A stretch of 64,000 nt of DNA, taken from assembly GCA_020344415.1 (NCBI GenBank), contig CP070825.1:3506295-3570294 (forward strand), in the 5' to 3' direction. Below, in pieces: positions 8,226 through 16,740 of the stretch. This stretch comes from Candidatus Aminicenantota bacterium (GTDB lineage Bacteria; Acidobacteriota; Aminicenantia; Aminicenantales; Aminicenantaceae). Every line of letters starts with the position of its first letter. The first letter of the stretch is position 1. The notes below the pieces were generated by a model. That model had not been told where the DNA came from. It saw only the letters and a list, made by a program, of their open reading frames with translations, and did not search any database. The translations under genes and the position numbers were made by a program.

Positions 8226-9746
8226 ATGCTGTTTAAAATTGCTAGTGCCTCTTTAATAGGAATCGATGCCTATATAGTGGATGTGGAAGTCGATATTTCT
8301 TTGGGAATTCCAGGTTTTATCACTGTGGGTTTACCTGACACATCAGTGAGGGAAAGTCAGGTAAGGGTGAGAGCAGCGTTGAAGAATTGTGGCTATGAGT
8401 TTCCTTCACGAAAGATAACCATAAATCTCGCTCCGGCAGACAGGAGAAAGGAAGGGTCAGCTTTTGATCTCCCCATTTCTTTGGGCATTCTTGCATATCT
8501 GAACATTTTTCCTCAGGAGAGATTGAAGGATTATCTGTTTCTTGGGGAACTGGCTTTGGATGGAAGATTAAAGCCTGGAAAGGGAATCCTCTCTTCTACT
8601 GTTCTGGCCAAAAAGAAAGGCTTGAAGGGAATAGTCATTCCAATGGAGAACGAGAAGGAAGCCGCTTTGGTTGAAGGAATAAATATTCATGGCCTGGAAG
8701 ATTTAGTCCGGGTTGTCAAGCTTTTGAAACATCCTGAGAATGCAGTGCCATGCAAGTATTCTTTGCAGGAGCTCTTGCTTCAAGGCGACTGGGACGTAGA
8801 TTTTAAGGAAGTAAAAGGTCAACAGCATGTCAAGCGTGCGTTGGAGGTCGCTGCTGCAGGTGCTCACAACGTTCTTTTAATCGGACCTCCGGGATCGGGA
8901 AAGACCATGCTGGCCAGAAGATTGCCGTCTATAATGCCCCTGATGACTTTTAATGAAATGATAGAGGTCACACAGGTTTACAGCGCAGCGGGTCTCCTGA
9001 AAGACAAAGGAACCATTGGTGCAAGACCGTTTCGGGCTCCTCATCATACCATTTCGGATGCCGGTCTTATCGGAGGCGGAGTCATACCCAAACCAGGAGA
9101 GGTCAGCCTTGCTCACCGTGGTGTTTTGTTTCTGGATGAACTGCCTGAATTCAAAAGGCGCGTTCTTGAGGATTTGAGGCAGCCCGTTGAAGATGGAATT
9201 GTAATGGTTTCCCGTGCTTCGATGTCTGTGGCTTTTCCTTCTTCTTTTATGCTTGTCGCTGCGATGAATCCATGTGAAGATGCTTATCACGGCTTTTCCT
9301 CGTCGGATAGGAGCTGTACAGAAAGCGAGAGGAGTCGTTATTATTCCAAGATTTCAGGACCTCTTTTAGATCGGATCGATATCCACGTTGAAGTTCCCAG
9401 ATTAAAGTTTAAAGAGATTATCTCCCGAGATGAAGGGGAAAGCTCAGGGGAAATAAGAGAGAGGGTAGCAAAAGCAAGGGAGAGGCAGCTCCAGAGATTC
9501 GATGGAGATAAGATATTCTGTAATGCTCAGATGGGAACAAAAGAAGTGAAAAGATATTGCCATGTTGATGATGAAGGCAAGGAACTTCTGGAAATTGCTG
9601 TTAATCGTCTGGGGTTTTCTGCGAGAGCTTACACTCGAGTGTTAAAGGTAGCTCGAACGATTGCCGACTTAAACGAGGAAGAAAGAGTGAGTCCTGTGCA
9701 TATTTCCGAGGCAATCCAGTACCGTATCATGGATAAGTATTTTTAA
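8226..9746 (+). CDS. comM: YifB/ComM family Mg-chelatase-like AAA+ ATPase
   Basis: A 506-residue AAA+ protein. ComM homologues are hexameric helicases that promote branch migration during natural transformation. The N-terminal ChlI-like domain (about 1-170) contains GIPGFITVGLPDTSVRESQ and NLAPADRRKEG. The ATPase core has Walker A GPPGSGKT near residue 220, FRAPHHTISDAG, and Walker B FLDELPEF. The C-terminal domain has FSARAYTRVLKVARTIADL. Members normally have four cysteines after the sensor region (NPCPCG and a later CxC). Here the region reads NPCEDAYHG and DRSCTES, so only two remain. Start ATG follows GAAGAGAG. A terminator-like palindrome lies right after the stop. Confidence 0.93.
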   Translation: MLFKIASASLIGIDAYIVDVEVDISLGIPGFITVGLPDTSVRESQVRVRAALKNCGYEFPSRKITINLAPADRRKEGSAFDLPISLGILAYLNIFPQERLKDYLFLGELALDGRLKPGKGILSSTVLAKKKGLKGIVIPMENEKEAALVEGINIHGLEDLVRVVKLLKHPENAVPCKYSLQELLLQGDWDVDFKEVKGQQHVKRALEVAAAGAHNVLLIGPPGSGKTMLARRLPSIMPLMTFNEMIEVTQVYSAAGLLKDKGTIGARPFRAPHHTISDAGLIGGGVIPKPGEVSLAHRGVLFLDELPEFKRRVLEDLRQPVEDGIVMVSRASMSVAFPSSFMLVAAMNPCEDAYHGFSSSDRSCTESERSRYYSKISGPLLDRIDIHVEVPRLKFKEIISRDEGESSGEIRERVAKARERQLQRFDGDKIFCNAQMGTKEVKRYCHVDDEGKELLEIAVNRLGFSARAYTRVLKVARTIADLNEEERVSPVHISEAIQYRIMDKYF

Positions 9747-9751
9747 AAAGG

Positions 9752-9776
9752 AAAAAAGGGGACTGTCCCCTTTTTT
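9752..9776. repeat. AAGGGGACTGTCCCCTT palindrome, terminator-like
   Basis: Second copy of the GGGGACTGTCCCC palindrome with flanking A- and T-runs, six bases after the ComM stop codon. By form it should work as an intrinsic terminator for that gene. Confidence 0.75.
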
Positions 9777-9842
9777 CACATTTTACATACTATAATAAAA
9801 AATAAGATAATATACAATGGACCTGTTAATTTAGGAGGAACG

Positions 9843-10421
9843 ATGAAGAGTTCGGATTGTCTTCATTTGGGTAGGAGAGAATTTATTAGCCTAATCCCGG
9901 GTGCAATCTTAGGGAGCCGTGTTTCCCATCGCTCTCTTTTTTCGCCATATTCAAGCCAAACCAACCAGAACCTCAGAGAAGAACTTACGCCCGGTGAGCT
10001 TAAACGCGTAGAAAAATCAGTTTTGGCTCAGGATATTAAGAACTATTTCAGAGAGGGATATAGCTGCGCCGAGTCTCTATTGAAGGTTTCCTTAAAATTT
10101 CTTAGAAAACCGGAAGATCTGGTCTGGGCAGCCTGCGGCTTTGGGGGAGGGATGTATCAAAAGGACCTCTGTGGATTTCTCACTTCTGGGATTATGGTTA
10201 TTGGCCTTTCAGCGGGCATGTTAAAAAAAGAAAGAAAAGAGAGTAAAGAAATCTGCATCCAATTTGTCGAGCAATACTGGAAGTGGTGGGCTTCACAGGC
10301 GCCTCTCCACTGCTCAGAAATAAGAAAGCCGACCACAAATCCGAAAGTATGCAGCCGCCTTAGTCTGTTAGCCTCTGCAAAAATAGAAGAGCTGATCACA
10401 TCTATAAAGAGCACAGTTTAG
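9843..10421 (+). CDS. Tat-exported C_GCAxxG_C_C family protein
   Basis: A 192-residue protein of the C_GCAxxG_C_C (TIGR01909) family, thought to be redox or metal related. Core motifs are YSCAESLL (residues ~75-82), AACGFGGGMYQKDLCGFLTSG, where the family GCA motif appears as CGFGGG...CG, then later Cys residues in SKEICIQF, PLHCSEI and KVCSRL. The N-terminus has GRREFISLIPGAILGS, a twin-arginine-like signal, which is unusual for this family and would place a folded, possibly cofactor-bearing protein in the periplasm. A GGAGGAACG ribosome site lies just before the ATG. It is flanked by terminator-like hairpins and is probably monocistronic. Confidence 0.78.
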   Translation: MKSSDCLHLGRREFISLIPGAILGSRVSHRSLFSPYSSQTNQNLREELTPGELKRVEKSVLAQDIKNYFREGYSCAESLLKVSLKFLRKPEDLVWAACGFGGGMYQKDLCGFLTSGIMVIGLSAGMLKKERKESKEICIQFVEQYWKWWASQAPLHCSEIRKPTTNPKVCSRLSLLASAKIEELITSIKSTV

Positions 10422-10468
10422 TTGTTGCTCATCTTTTATGTGCTAGAAAATAATAAGGTTAATAGACT

Positions 10469-10510
10469 AAAGAGCGGCACCTTGGGAACCTCCTCTCTTG
10501 CTCTTTTTGT
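10469..10510 (+). terminator. possible intrinsic terminator
   Basis: AAAGAGC at 10469-10475 pairs with GCTCTTT at 10500-10506 and is followed by a T-run. The loop is long (24 nt), so the call is tentative. It would end the Tat-signal gene. Confidence 0.35.
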
Positions 10511-10572
10511 GCTTTTAGCTATTTTTTATGATAAAATATGATTAAATATAGCAAAGTAGGAAGAAAAAAGAG

Positions 10573-10953
10573 ATGATTTTCAAGAAGAAATACAGGGTAT
10601 TAGTGGTAGATGATGATGAGGATATGCTTCTTTTAATTGAGAAAATTTTATCGGGCGCTAAATATAAAATTTTTAAGGCTAGTAATGGAAATAAGGGGAT
10701 TGAAGAGGCAAAAAATATTCTTCCAGATATCATTGTCATGGACATTATGATGCCAGAGCTGGACGGTATCGCAGCTGTTTTAAAGTTGAAGAGTATCAAT
10801 GAGACGAGGTCTATCCCGGTAATCATGTGTACTGCGGTGAAAGCGGAAGAGGATGAGATTGTGGCGCGGAACTTAGGAGTTGCGGATTATATTAGGAAAA
10901 CTCCACATATGGAAGGTTTGCTAGAAAAAATAAAAAAGGTTTTAAGTGAATGA
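10573..10953 (+). CDS. single-domain response regulator (REC)
   Basis: A 126-residue stand-alone receiver domain. The acidic pair is in VLVVDDDED (Asp13-Asp14), the phospho-acceptor is Asp57 in IIVMDIMMPE, the switch Thr is Thr87 in IMCTA, and the conserved Lys109 is in DYIRKT. There is no output domain. Its stop overlaps the ATG of the next gene by ATGA (10950-10953), so the HD-GYP-like protein is very likely its output partner. No histidine kinase is nearby. A purine-rich AGGAAGAAAAAAGAG precedes the start. Confidence 0.93.
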   Translation: MIFKKKYRVLVVDDDEDMLLLIEKILSGAKYKIFKASNGNKGIEEAKNILPDIIVMDIMMPELDGIAAVLKLKSINETRSIPVIMCTAVKAEEDEIVARNLGVADYIRKTPHMEGLLEKIKKVLSE

Positions 10954-11759
10954 CTCCAAAGGCGCGTTCCAAGATACGCTTGTCAGAAAGCGAAGCCCAG
11001 AATATAGAGGGCGTCTATGATGGATTTCTGGAGGAGGTGAAGAAGCTTTCAGACTCGGGCGACGTAAAAAAATTAAGGCAAAAAATTAATGATCTGATTG
11101 ATATAATATTTAAAAGATTGTCTTCTGAGGGAGAATCCATTTTACTTTATACCAGTAAATTTTTTGAAAAAGATTATATTTTTGCTCACGCTTTGAATGT
11201 TAGCCTTTTATCTATGAGGATTGGGCAAAGATTAGGGATTGACAGAGAGGGCCTCAGGACCTTGGGTTTTTTGGCTCTGACCCATGCTTGGGAAGATATG
11301 GGGCTTCCGGAAGAACTTGTAGAGGGGATAAAACAAGACAAAGATATGGATGAGATCATGAGATTGGCGAATGTCTACGACTCGTTGACCAATCCTCCTG
11401 CCTATAGGCATGCCCTGACTCCCTGTGAGACGATGGAATCGATTGTTAAAAGCAATGAGTTTTTTGAGCACCGATTGGTAAGGATTTTAGTAGACGAACT
11501 CAGTTTTTATCCCCCAGGTTGTTGGGTTCAACTTTCTGATAAAGCGATGGGCAGAGTGATTAAGGCCAATCTAGGCCAGCCCCTTCGTCCCGTAGTAAAA
11601 ATTTTTATTGATTGGGAAGGCAATTATCTAAGAGAAGGCCAACTTATAGACCTTTCCCAGAGGCATTCAATTCATATTTCTAGACCTTTAACTGAGGAAG
11701 AGATAAAAAAAATAAAAGATAACCCTGATTTTCCAAATCGAGCTTTGGAAAATCTATAA
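10950..11759 (+). CDS. degenerate HD-GYP-like protein
   Basis: A 269-residue protein, translationally coupled to the response regulator. It resembles HD-GYP cyclic-di-GMP phosphodiesterases in order: FAHALNVSLLSMRIGQRLGI matches the first helix, LGFLALTHAWEDMGLPEELV the position of the HDIGKIGIP motif, and ANVYDSLTNPPAYRHALTP the 'VADVFDALTxxRxYR' helix. However the metal-binding HD pair reads HA, and the whole HHE...DGxGYP block between the last two motifs is absent. It is therefore probably not a phosphodiesterase; it may bind a nucleotide or protein partner. Residues 30-90 form a helical N-terminal extension. Family placement is inference by motif order. Confidence 0.65.
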   Translation: MTPKARSKIRLSESEAQNIEGVYDGFLEEVKKLSDSGDVKKLRQKINDLIDIIFKRLSSEGESILLYTSKFFEKDYIFAHALNVSLLSMRIGQRLGIDREGLRTLGFLALTHAWEDMGLPEELVEGIKQDKDMDEIMRLANVYDSLTNPPAYRHALTPCETMESIVKSNEFFEHRLVRILVDELSFYPPGCWVQLSDKAMGRVIKANLGQPLRPVVKIFIDWEGNYLREGQLIDLSQRHSIHISRPLTEEEIKKIKDNPDFPNRALENL

Positions 11760-11914
11760 TCCTGGGAATCTGGAATATTTTCATTCTTTTTTTTATCTTC
11801 AGGGTATGATTGGCGGGGCTTTCCTTTTTCTTGACTTAATCTCGAAATTCTGTAAATATTTGATTAACCCTATGTCAGTGGAACGAAAATCAGGGCATAA
11901 TTGGAGGCTTCATA

Positions 11915-12115
11915 ATGAATGAAGAGAAAAAGAGGCCCAGGGGGTACAAGGGACAGGAGCGCAGACATGATTCGAATCGGCGGAGCAGGGGTGAACGCCG
12001 AAGCGGATTTGACCGGCGCAGCGGGTTTGATCGACGGAGCGGAAGAGATAGACGCGGTGAAAGCGATCAACGGAGTAACGAGGATCGGCGCAGAGAGGAA
12101 AGACGAAAAGATTAA
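11915..12115 (+). CDS. Arg-rich micro-repeat small protein
   Basis: A 66-residue protein made mostly of short repeats on the theme ERRSGFDRRSGxDRR: residues 16-60 contain at least six RR pairs at 5-8 residue spacing. It has no hydrophobic core and is likely disordered or nucleic-acid/phosphate binding. The ATG at 11915 follows GGAGG (11903-11907) at a good spacing, and a TTGACT hexamer sits at 11831. An overlapping frame from 11919 is also open to 12143 without a better start. Such RRSGFDRR strings are seen in many bacterial proteins without known function; no role is assigned. Confidence 0.6.
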   Translation: MNEEKKRPRGYKGQERRHDSNRRSRGERRSGFDRRSGFDRRSGRDRRGESDQRSNEDRRREERRKD

Positions 12116-12166
12116 AAAATCGCCGCTCTTAGAGCAAGATTAAACATTCATTTCCCATAGAGTTTC

Positions 12167-13444
12167 CTAGTTTGCAACAATTTCCCCATCCTTGACCACG
12201 ATCTTTCCGTTTTTTATGACATGTTTTATGGGGTTAATGCCCAAGTGGTAAACAAGGGAAGGGTAATTCGGAACATCACAGAGGATGAGGTCCATTTTCT
12301 TTCCCACTTCCAGACTGCCAACTCCTTCATGCATGTCCAATGCATAGGCGGCGTTTGAAGTAGAAGCATTTATGGCCTCTTCGATGCTCATCTTCATAGT
12401 GAAGACAGCAAGCTGAAGCACAAAGAGCATGGATTCAGTCATGGAGCTTCCAGGATTAAAATCGGTGGCGAGCGCAACGATGGCTCCGCCTTCAATGAGT
12501 TTGCGAGCGGGCGCTTTCCTTTCCTGCATAAGGAAAAATGGTACTGCAGGCAGTAGCGTTGCCACTGTTGAGCTCTCTGAGAGTTTGTTGATTCCCTCTT
12601 CTGTGATTGCAATGAGATGGTCAGCAGAGCTTGCTCCCTCATCTGCCGCAAGCTGTGCCCCTCCGAGAGGGGAAAATTCATCGGCGTGGATTTTAATTTT
12701 AAATCCAGCTTCTTTCGCGGCTCTGACTAATTCTCTTGTCTCTTCTAAAGAAAAAACACCCTCTTCGCAAAACACGTCAAAGAATTCTGCCAAGTTCTTT
12801 TCTCTAACGAGAGGAAGCATTTCATGAATAAGAAGCCCGATATAGTCTTTCTTCCGGGACTTGTATTCAGCTGGAATCTCATGGGCTCCCATGAATGTGG
12901 GCACGATATCAATCGGATGTATTTTATCCAGTTCCTGGAGCGTTTCAAGCTGCTTCACCTCATCTACAAGGCTTAATCCATAACCACTCTTGGCTTCGAT
13001 AGTGGTAGTGCCGAGAAGAAGCATCTGGTCAAGCCGGCGAAGACAAAGCGTGCACAGCTCTTCCTGAGAGGCTTTACGCGTTGCCGTGACTGTGGTCTGA
13101 ATCCCCATTCCTTTTTCTGCCAATTGTTGGTAAGTGTATCCTTTAAGTCGGAGGACAAACTCTTCCTCCCTCGTGCCAGCAAAAGGGAGGTGGGTGTGGG
13201 AGTCAACAAATCCTGGGAGCCCGACAAGTCCGTTCCCGTCAATAACTACGGCATTTTCGTTTAATCGAACTTCTTCCTTAAATCTGCTTTCATCCCCAAC
13301 AAAAACAATTTTTCCGCCTAGAGAAGCGATACGTCCCTTCTCCAGAAGTCCTACATCCTGGAGATTATTCTTTCTTTTAGGGATTTCTCCACGGCAGGTG
13401 AGAAGATGTTCACAATCGGTGACAACGAGATCAGCTGATTTCAC
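12167..13444 (-). CDS. hutI: imidazolonepropionase
   Basis: HutI hydrolyses 4-imidazolone-5-propionate to N-formimino-L-glutamate in histidine degradation; it is a cytoplasmic amidohydrolase. The 425-residue product has the metal motif [10 protein letters not shown] (His83, His85), [19 protein letters not shown] (His188), [12 protein letters not shown] (His253) and [11 protein letters not shown] (Asp328), all in family order. It starts at a GTG (13444) that lies inside the 3' end of ftsZ, overlapping by 14 nt, and is the last gene of the dcw operon. No other hut gene (H, U, F/G) is in the window. The placement downstream of ftsZ is unusual. Confidence 0.95.
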   Translation of the reverse strand: MKSADLVVTDCEHLLTCRGEIPKRKNNLQDVGLLEKGRIASLGGKIVFVGDESRFKEEVRLNENAVVIDGNGLVGLPGFVDSHTHLPFAGTREEEFVLRLKGYTYQQLAEKGMGIQTTVTATRKASQEELCTLCLRRLDQMLLLGTTTIEAKSGYGLSLVDEVKQLETLQELDKIHPIDIVPTFMGAHEIPAEYKSRKKDYIGLLIHEMLPLVREKNLAEFFDVFCEEGVFSLEETRELVRAAKEAGFKIKIHADEFSPLGGAQLAADEGASSADHLIAITEEGINKLSESSTVATLLPAVPFFLMQERKAPARKLIEGGAIVALATDFNPGSSMTESMLFVLQLAVFTMKMSIEEAINASTSNAAYALDMHEGVGSLEVGKKMDLILCDVPNYPSLVYHLGINPIKHVIKNGKIVVKDGEIVAN

Positions 13445-14642
13445 TGGGCGTTTTTCTTAAGGGCGTCTGTTTGTTTTTTCGGATGAAAGAGGGTGTTTCA
13501 TACGGTTCCCACTGCTTTTCCCAGGCGGGTCTGTTCCAGAGAATTTCGCTTCCTTTTGGCTCGAATAGATAGGGAGGTGTCTCATTCTGAACCTCGAAGG
13601 GAGGAGGAGTTTCCCTTCGGGCAGGAGAGATATCTTCGGGTGTGACCATTTCTTTTTGTTGTAACTGTTCGAACCCCGTGGCGATCACAGTGACCTTCAC
13701 CATCTCTTTCAAGTTCTCATCAATCACCGTGCCAAAGATGATGTTGGCTTCTGAATGGGCCATGCTGTGAATGAGCTGAGAGGATTTGGATACTTCAAGG
13801 AGAGTGATATCTTTACCGCCTGTGATATTTATAAGGACACCTTGAGCTCCTTCGATCGAAGTGTCAACCAAAAGAGGACTCGATATAGCTTTTTGAGCAG
13901 CATCGACAGCCCTGTTTTCTCCAGAGGCTATGCCTGTTCCCATGAACGCCATTCCCATGCCTTTCATGATGGATTTGACATCAGCAAAATCCAGATTGAT
14001 CAGTCCGGGCCTTGTAATAAGATCGGAAATTCCTTGGACGGCCTGGCGCAAAATGTCATCAGCCATTTTGAAGGCATCTTGTATAGAAGTATCCAGGTTC
14101 ACTGTCTGGAGCAGCCTTTCATTAGGAATGGATATTACGGTGTCAACCCCTGATTTCAGCTCGGTCAAGCCTTCTATTGCTTGTTTGGCTCTCACTTTTC
14201 CTTCGAATTCAAAAGGAAGAGTCACTATGGCGATGGTTAGAATATCCATTTCTGAGGCAAGGTTAGCCAGGATTGGAGTCGCCCCTGTTCCTGTACCTCC
14301 CCCCAGGCCCGCGGTTAGAAAGACCATGTCTGTGTCCTGAAGGAGTTCGATCAATTTTTCAGTGTCCTCCACCGCGGCTTCTTTGCCGATATCTGGTCTT
14401 CCTCCTGAGCCCAAACCTTTCGTAAGCTTTTCTCCTATTTGGATTTTTTTCTTGGCTTTGTTACTGTCAAGGTTTTGAAGGTCTGTGTTGACAGCGATAA
14501 ATTGTACTCCTTCGATTCCTGTTTCGATCATCCTGTTGACGGCGTTTCCGCCTCCGCCGCCGATCCCTATGACTTTAATTTTTGCGCCAAAGCGCTCTTC
14601 AACAAGGTGAAATTTTAATTTACTTCTTACATCATTATCCAT
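13431..14642 (-). CDS. ftsZ: cell division protein FtsZ
   Basis: The tubulin-like GTPase that forms the Z ring. The 403-residue protein has the N-terminal [18 protein letters not shown], the tubulin signature [12 protein letters not shown] near residue 107, and the T7-loop region [13 protein letters not shown]. The C-terminal linker (about 320-375) is Pro- and Glu-rich, and the conserved tail peptide is represented by ETPSFIRKN followed by about 14 extra residues, so the tail is not strictly terminal. A GGAGGAGAAA ribosome site lies in the 9-nt gap after ftsA. Its last 14 nt overlap hutI. Confidence 0.98.
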   Translation of the reverse strand: MDNDVRSKLKFHLVEERFGAKIKVIGIGGGGGNAVNRMIETGIEGVQFIAVNTDLQNLDSNKAKKKIQIGEKLTKGLGSGGRPDIGKEAAVEDTEKLIELLQDTDMVFLTAGLGGGTGTGATPILANLASEMDILTIAIVTLPFEFEGKVRAKQAIEGLTELKSGVDTVISIPNERLLQTVNLDTSIQDAFKMADDILRQAVQGISDLITRPGLINLDFADVKSIMKGMGMAFMGTGIASGENRAVDAAQKAISSPLLVDTSIEGAQGVLINITGGKDITLLEVSKSSQLIHSMAHSEANIIFGTVIDENLKEMVKVTVIATGFEQLQQKEMVTPEDISPARRETPPPFEVQNETPPYLFEPKGSEILWNRPAWEKQWEPYETPSFIRKNKQTPLRKTPSEIS

Positions 14643-14651
14643 TTTCTCCTC

Positions 14652-15875
14652 CTATGCTTCTTTGAGCCAATCTTTAAATTTAGCCCAAAGACCTTTTTTC
14701 CTGTCTTTTGATAAGCCTTTTTCTTGCCACTGGCCGTAGCCATAAAGGATAAGGCCGACCGAAGTGGCATAGTCAGGAGTGTTGACCCTGTCTACAAGGC
14801 CTCCTATGCCTGTAGGATCGCCTCGCCTGACAGGTAAATCAAAGATCTCCTCAGCAACCTCTTCTAAGCCTTCCAGCAGAGCGGTTCCTCCAGTCAAGAC
14901 TATTCCGGAATTGAGAGATTTCTCATAGCCTATTCTCTTGATATCGCTGTCGACTAATCGAAAGATCTCCTCTGCCCTGGGTTGAATGATGTCGGCCAAA
15001 AGCTGTCTGGAGAGGACTCGGGGTTTTTTGCCCCGTCCGACAGCCGGGACTTCTATGGTTTCCTGTTCATCTAAAAGAGGACTGGATACGCAGCCGAATT
15101 TTTTCTTTATCCTTTCAGCTTCTGGAATGGGCGTCCGGAGGCCAACGGCAATATCATTGGTGAAATTATCTCCTCCGATGGGGATTATGGAGGTGTACCA
15201 CAGGCTCCCTCGTTCAAAAATAGCGACCTCAGTTGTTCCTCCTCCGATATCCACTATTCCTACCCCAAGCTCCATTTCATCGTGGGTGAGTGTAGACGTG
15301 CTTGTGGCAATCTGATTGAGGACGATCTGTTCGATTTCAATATCGGCTCGTCCTATGCAGGTTCTCAGGTTTTGGATAGAGGTAGTAGCACTGGTGACAA
15401 TATGAACATTGACTTCGAGTTTTATGCCGCTCATGCCAAGAGGGTCCTTGATCCCGTCTTGTTCGTCCACCACAAATTCCTGCGGTATGATATGGATTAT
15501 TTCTCTATCTGGAGGTATGGACAGGGCTTTTGATTGGTCGATAACGCGCTTGACATCTTCTCGTGAGATTTCTCTGTTTCTACCAGATACGGCAATAACT
15601 CCTCTGCTATTGAAACTCTTTATGTGTGCCCCAGAGAGTCCAATGAAGGCTGAATCTATTTCTACTCCTGCCATTAGCTCTGCTTCTTCTTGAGCTTTCT
15701 TTATGGAATTGACGGTAGAATCTAAGTTGACAACGACTCCTTTCCTTAAGCCTTTTGAGTCTGCTGTTCCTATGCCTATAATCTCAATTTTTTTATCTTC
15801 AGTGATTTCGGCGATGATGGCGGCGATTTTTTTTGTTCCAATATCCAATCCGACAATATAGCTATTTTTAGGCAT
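14652..15875 (-). CDS. ftsA: cell division protein FtsA
   Basis: Actin-like ATPase that anchors FtsZ to the membrane and recruits later divisome proteins. The 407-residue product shows GLDIGTKKIAAIIAE (phosphate 1), an SHS2/1C domain with FIGLSGAHIKSFNSRGV, GVGIVDIGGGTTEVAIFE (phosphate 2) and GIVLTGGTALLEGLEE (adenosine motif). The C-terminus FKDWLKEA is a short amphipathic helix of the kind that binds membrane. The start overlaps the ftsQ stop by one base (TAATG), and GGAGG (plus-strand CCTCC near 15886) is upstream. Length and order are normal. Confidence 0.97.
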   Translation of the reverse strand: MPKNSYIVGLDIGTKKIAAIIAEITEDKKIEIIGIGTADSKGLRKGVVVNLDSTVNSIKKAQEEAELMAGVEIDSAFIGLSGAHIKSFNSRGVIAVSGRNREISREDVKRVIDQSKALSIPPDREIIHIIPQEFVVDEQDGIKDPLGMSGIKLEVNVHIVTSATTSIQNLRTCIGRADIEIEQIVLNQIATSTSTLTHDEMELGVGIVDIGGGTTEVAIFERGSLWYTSIIPIGGDNFTNDIAVGLRTPIPEAERIKKKFGCVSSPLLDEQETIEVPAVGRGKKPRVLSRQLLADIIQPRAEEIFRLVDSDIKRIGYEKSLNSGIVLTGGTALLEGLEEVAEEIFDLPVRRGDPTGIGGLVDRVNTPDYATSVGLILYGYGQWQEKGLSKDRKKGLWAKFKDWLKEA

Positions 15876-16738
15876 TAGTTGACCTCCTTTTCAGGAATAT
15901 TCTTGTTATTTTTTTTCGGTTTGAAGAAGAGGCGATCATGGATACGGAGATCGACATATTCCAGAGCTCCATATGGTTCTAGTCGGTCGCTGAAGCTTTG
16001 GAAGTGTTTGAACTTTTGACTGAATCGGTCTGAGCCAAGGATGAGTTTCGTCTGAGTTTCTTTAAGTTGAACGGTGACGTTTCCATAATCAGTAAGGTCT
16101 AAAGCTTCAATCTGTTCTTTTTCCGATGGAGGGAGGCTCCCAAGACATTCCCAAGCCATTTCCAGTTTTTCATTGTAATCCTTCTCAAAATTGTTTGAGT
16201 CTATGAGAAGAGGAAGGTGTGCATATTCAGCCGAATCGATTTTTTCAAGCTCTACTCCTTCCTTATCGATGAGATACAGGTTCTCCTCTTCTTTTTTCAA
16301 TACGGCAGCGGGATGTCTCTCTTTTATCTTGATTTTTAGGGAAGAGGGAAAAACCTTCCTTATCTGAACGTCTTTGACCCAGTTGATATCTGTCAATGCT
16401 TCCTGAAGTTGACCGATGTCAAGAAGAAGAATATTCCCGAGTTTTTTTCCATCAAAAAATTGCTGGATCTCTCCTTTTCCCTCTGGCTTACTGCAGAGAA
16501 CCTCTGTCCTTTTCACATTCAGGTGGTCCCAAGAGATTAAAAATAGATAGGATCGCTGGATGAGATAAAATATTCCACCCAGTAAAAGGAAAAAGAAAAA
16601 GATGTGTTTGAATTTCAACCTGATTTTTCTTTGAATCTTCTTTGTCTTGACTTTCCCTTTTCCGCGCTGAAACTGCATAGGCTGAGAAGGCAGAGGAGTT
16701 GTTCTGTAATCGAACGGCAGATTAATATGTCTAGCCAT
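15875..16738 (-). CDS. ftsQ: cell division protein FtsQ/DivIB
   Basis: A bitopic divisome protein linking FtsA/Z-side and FtsL/W/I-side components. The 287-residue product has a basic cytoplasmic tail (1-45), a membrane helix HIFFFFLLLGGIFYLI at about 45-65, a POTRA domain (LNVKRTEVLCSKPEGKGEI to LKIKIKERHPAAVL) and the beta domain with YLIDKEGVELEKI. Homology to FtsQ is typically weak, but the position between murC and ftsA and the POTRA layout make it secure. Two bases separate it from murC; a one-base overlap leads into ftsA. Confidence 0.92.
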   Translation of the reverse strand: MARHINLPFDYRTTPLPSQPMQFQRGKGKVKTKKIQRKIRLKFKHIFFFFLLLGGIFYLIQRSYLFLISWDHLNVKRTEVLCSKPEGKGEIQQFFDGKKLGNILLLDIGQLQEALTDINWVKDVQIRKVFPSSLKIKIKERHPAAVLKKEEENLYLIDKEGVELEKIDSAEYAHLPLLIDSNNFEKDYNEKLEMAWECLGSLPPSEKEQIEALDLTDYGNVTVQLKETQTKLILGSDRFSQKFKHFQSFSDRLEPYGALEYVDLRIHDRLFFKPKKNNKNIPEKEVN

Positions 16739-16740
16739 AT

